The notes beneath the pieces are model-generated. The model saw nothing but the letters and a program-made list of their open reading frames with translations, did not search any database and was not told the DNA's origin. Below, piece after piece: positions 61,997-64,000 of a stretch of 64,000 bases of DNA. Source of the stretch: CAXMST01 sp963793415 (GTDB taxonomy: Bacteria; Actinomycetota; Thermoleophilia; Solirubrobacterales; 70-9); contig CAWCAC010000002.1 of assembly GCA_963793415.1 (NCBI GenBank), positions 1,116,001 to 1,180,000 on the forward strand, read 5' to 3'. Both the position numbers and the translations under genes were made by a program. Within the stretch, counting starts at the first letter, position 1, and each line of letters starts with the position of its first letter.

Positions 61997-63406
61997 ATGC
62001 GGCGCGTGAGCGCGCCAACGGTCTTGATCATGGCCGCGGGTCAGGGCACGCGGATGAAGTCCGCCGTGCCCAAGGTCCTGCACCCCGTCTGCGGGAGAGC
62101 GATGGTCGTCTGGCCGATCGCCGCGGCGAAGGAGGCGGGGGCCGGGCGGATCGCGGTGATCGTCTCGCCCGACCGCGACATCTCGGGCGCGCTGCCCGCC
62201 GACATCGAGTTCGTCCCGCAGGAGGTCGCCGACGGCACCGGCGGCGCCGTCCGCGCCGCCAGGGCCGTGGTCGAGGAGTCGGAGACCGTGCTCGTGCTCA
62301 GCGGCGACGTGCCGCTCGTCTCGGCCGGGATGATCGAGGCGCTGCTCGCACAGCATGCAGAGACCGGCGCCGCCGCAACGCTCGTCAGCGCGATCCTCGA
62401 CGAGCCCGGCTCCTACGGCCGAGTCGTCCGCGACGACGACGGCGGCGTCGTCAAGATCGTCGAGACCAAGGCGGTGGGCGACGCCACGAACGCCGAGCTC
62501 GAGATCAAGGAGATCAACGCCGGCATCTACGTCTTCGACGGGCCGGCGCTCGCCTCGGCCCTGGAGCGGATCTCCAACGACAACGCCCAGGGCGAGTACT
62601 ACCTGCCCGACGTGCTCGATCCGATCCTCGCCGACGGCGGCAAGGTGCTGCCGTTCGTCTCCCACGACCCGAACGTGATCCTTGGCGTCAACTCGCGCGT
62701 CGACCTTGCGACCGTCGAGGCTGAGGCCCGGCGTCAGATCCTCGAGCGCCACATGCTCGCCGGCGTCACCGTCGTTGACCCCGGGTCCACCTGGGTCGAC
62801 GTAGACGTCGAGATCGGCTCCGACGTCCGCCTCGAGCCCGGCTGCAACCTGCTCGGCACCAGCCGGATCGGCACCGGCACCGTCGTCGGGCCGCACACGA
62901 CGATGATTGACGCGGAGCTCGGCGACGACTGCTCGGCGCCGCATTCGTATCTCGTCGAGTGCTCGGTCGCCGACCGCTGCCTGGTCGGCCCGTTCGCCTA
63001 CCTACGCCCGAAGGCGCGGCTCGAGGAGGGCGCCAAGGCCGGCACCTTCGTCGAGATCAAGAACTCGGTGATCGGCGCCGGCACGAAGGTCCCGCATCTC
63101 TCCTACATCGGCGATGCCGACGTGGGGGAGGGCACCAACCTCGGCGCCGCCACGATCACCGCCAACTACGACGGCTACGTCAAGAACCGGACGAAGATAG
63201 GCCGCAACGTGCGGACTAGCGTCGACACGACGCTCGTCGCCCCGGTCGAGGTCGGCGACGACGCATACACTGGCGCCGGCTCGGTGATCACAGACGACGT
63301 GCCCGCGGGCGCGCTCGGAATCGCCAGGTCCCAGCAGAGCAACATCGAGGGCTACGCAGAGCGCAAGGCCGCGAAGCACGCCGACAAGGAGACCAGCGAA
63401 AGTTGA
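61997..63406 (+). CDS. glmU: Bifunctional UDP-N-acetylglucosamine pyrophosphorylase / glucosamine-1-phosphate acetyltransferase (469 aa)
   Basis: Makes UDP-GlcNAc for the cell wall. The uridyltransferase domain starts VLIMAAGQGTRMKSAVPKVLHPVCGR and has GDVPLVSAGMIEAL and DDGGVVKIVETKAVGDAT; the acetyltransferase domain is a left-handed beta helix with repeats such as GSDVRLEPGCNLLG and the active-site ANYDGYVKNRTKIG. ATG 61997 (GTG 62006 possible), 5 bp after the MarR stop. Its stop overlaps the TTG of prs. Confidence 0.94.
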   Translation: MRRVSAPTVLIMAAGQGTRMKSAVPKVLHPVCGRAMVVWPIAAAKEAGAGRIAVIVSPDRDISGALPADIEFVPQEVADGTGGAVRAARAVVEESETVLVLSGDVPLVSAGMIEALLAQHAETGAAATLVSAILDEPGSYGRVVRDDDGGVVKIVETKAVGDATNAELEIKEINAGIYVFDGPALASALERISNDNAQGEYYLPDVLDPILADGGKVLPFVSHDPNVILGVNSRVDLATVEAEARRQILERHMLAGVTVVDPGSTWVDVDVEIGSDVRLEPGCNLLGTSRIGTGTVVGPHTTMIDAELGDDCSAPHSYLVECSVADRCLVGPFAYLRPKARLEEGAKAGTFVEIKNSVIGAGTKVPHLSYIGDADVGEGTNLGAATITANYDGYVKNRTKIGRNVRTSVDTTLVAPVEVGDDAYTGAGSVITDDVPAGALGIARSQQSNIEGYAERKAAKHADKETSES

Positions 63407-64000
63407 GCACGCTCGAGGACCGTCCCGGGGTCGACAGCTCGATCTCGCAGGACTACACGAAGCGCCTCATGGTCTTCGGGGGCCGCGCTTCCGGCGAGCT
63501 CGCGGCGCGGATCGCCCAGCGCCTCGACGTCGACCTCGGCCAGGTCGATCTACGCACCTTCTCCAACGGCGAGGTCTACTGCCGCTACAGCGAGTCGATT
63601 CGCGGCGCCGACGTGTTCATCGTCCAGTCGACCGCGGCCAACGAGAAGGCCGGGATGACGCCGAACGACGCGCTGATGGAGCTGCTCTGCATGATCGACG
63701 CGGCCCAGGGTGCCTCCGCCCACCGGATCATCGCCGTGATGCCCTGGTACGGCTACGCCCGCCAGGACAAGAAGTCGCAGCCGCGCGAGCCGATCTCGGC
63801 CCGGGTCGTCGCCAACATCCTCGAGGCGATCGGCGCCGACCGGGTCCTGACCATGGACCTGCACGCCGGCCAGGTCCAGGGCTTCTTCCAGGTGCCCGTC
63901 GATCACATGACGGCGATGCCGATGCTGACCCAGTGGTTCATCGACCAGCAGTTCGACGAGGACCTCGTGATCGTCAGCCCCGACGCCGGCCGCGTCAAGG
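63403..64000 (+). CDS. prs: Ribose-phosphate pyrophosphokinase (5' end only)
   Basis: PRPP synthetase, truncated by the right edge (about 199 codons). The TTG at 63403 overlaps the glmU stop; the alternative start is ATG 63469. Motifs: LMVFGGRASGELAARIAQRL, FSNGEVYCRYSESIRGADVFIVQ, PWYGYARQDKKSQPREPIS (ATP region) and VLTMDLHAGQVQGFF (phosphate/metal site) with LVIVSPDAGRVK. Supplies PRPP for nucleotide, His and Trp synthesis. glmU-prs order is common in actinobacteria and firmicutes. Confidence 0.93.
   Translation, partial: MSTLEDRPGVDSSISQDYTKRLMVFGGRASGELAARIAQRLDVDLGQVDLRTFSNGEVYCRYSESIRGADVFIVQSTAANEKAGMTPNDALMELLCMIDAAQGASAHRIIAVMPWYGYARQDKKSQPREPISARVVANILEAIGADRVLTMDLHAGQVQGFFQVPVDHMTAMPMLTQWFIDQQFDEDLVIVSPDAGRVK

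Overview
The window is high-GC, densely coded DNA with short intergenic gaps, many GTG/TTG starts and many 1-4 nt stop/start overlaps. Gene content suggests an actinobacterium, most likely from the Thermoleophilia/Solirubrobacterales: monomeric NADP isocitrate dehydrogenase, a six-gene Mce/MlaD operon, a PucR regulator, a GAP (SfLAP) membrane protein, a DUF4333 lipoprotein and a UvrD helicase with HRDC domain. This placement rests on recalled family knowledge, not on a search.

Layout. 1-4.2 kb: a truncated AAA/LuxR-type regulator diverges from a cupin, FAD oxidoreductase, cupin and lipoprotein set, with a 17-bp palindrome between them. 4.2-8.0 kb: a succinate dehydrogenase operon (sdhA, sdhB and a CCG-domain third subunit). 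8.1-11.7 kb: amidase, diguanylate cyclase, M50 protease with CBS domains and a coiled-coil protein. 11.7-18 kb: a crotonase, an AidB-like acyl-CoA dehydrogenase, icd and mdh. 18-25.3 kb: GAP protein, AT-hook regulator, fatty acid hydroxylase, small Cys protein, MBL hydrolase, hsp20-lon, a membrane protein and a TetR regulator. 25.5-34.3 kb: six translationally coupled Mce/MlaD genes with no permease genes beside them. 34.5-40.5 kb: four paralogous secreted four-cysteine proteins, three in tandem with near-identical terminators, interrupted by a haloalkane dehalogenase and a diiron-SCP2 fusion. 40.5-45.4 kb: a decayed PhoD-like phosphatase, alcohol dehydrogenase, thioesterase and glycyl-tRNA synthetase. 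45.4-64 kb: housekeeping clusters (FmdB, LytR-CpsA-Psr, glucokinase-rsmI-uvrD; metG, tatD-rsmA-ispE with a DedA-PAP2 fusion; PucR; tRNA-Gln; HNH protein; MarR/cupin pair; glmU-prs).

How the parts work together. sdh, icd and mdh supply three TCA steps. The crotonase, AidB-like dehydrogenase, thioesterase, fatty acid hydroxylase and Mce proteins point to lipid metabolism and transport. hsp20-lon handles damaged protein. rsmA, rsmI, metG and glyS serve translation; ispE, glmU and prs serve precursor supply.

Less ordinary items: the secreted four-Cys family beside the permease-less Mce operon; two roughly 215-220 bp intergenic elements with similar inverted termini and different inner hairpins (about 12.6 and 43.7 kb); a pair of matching operator-like palindromes at the MarR/cupin promoter; and three genes each broken by an apparent one-base insertion (about 29.5, 40.8 and 61.6 kb), which raises the question of sequencing error versus real decay.
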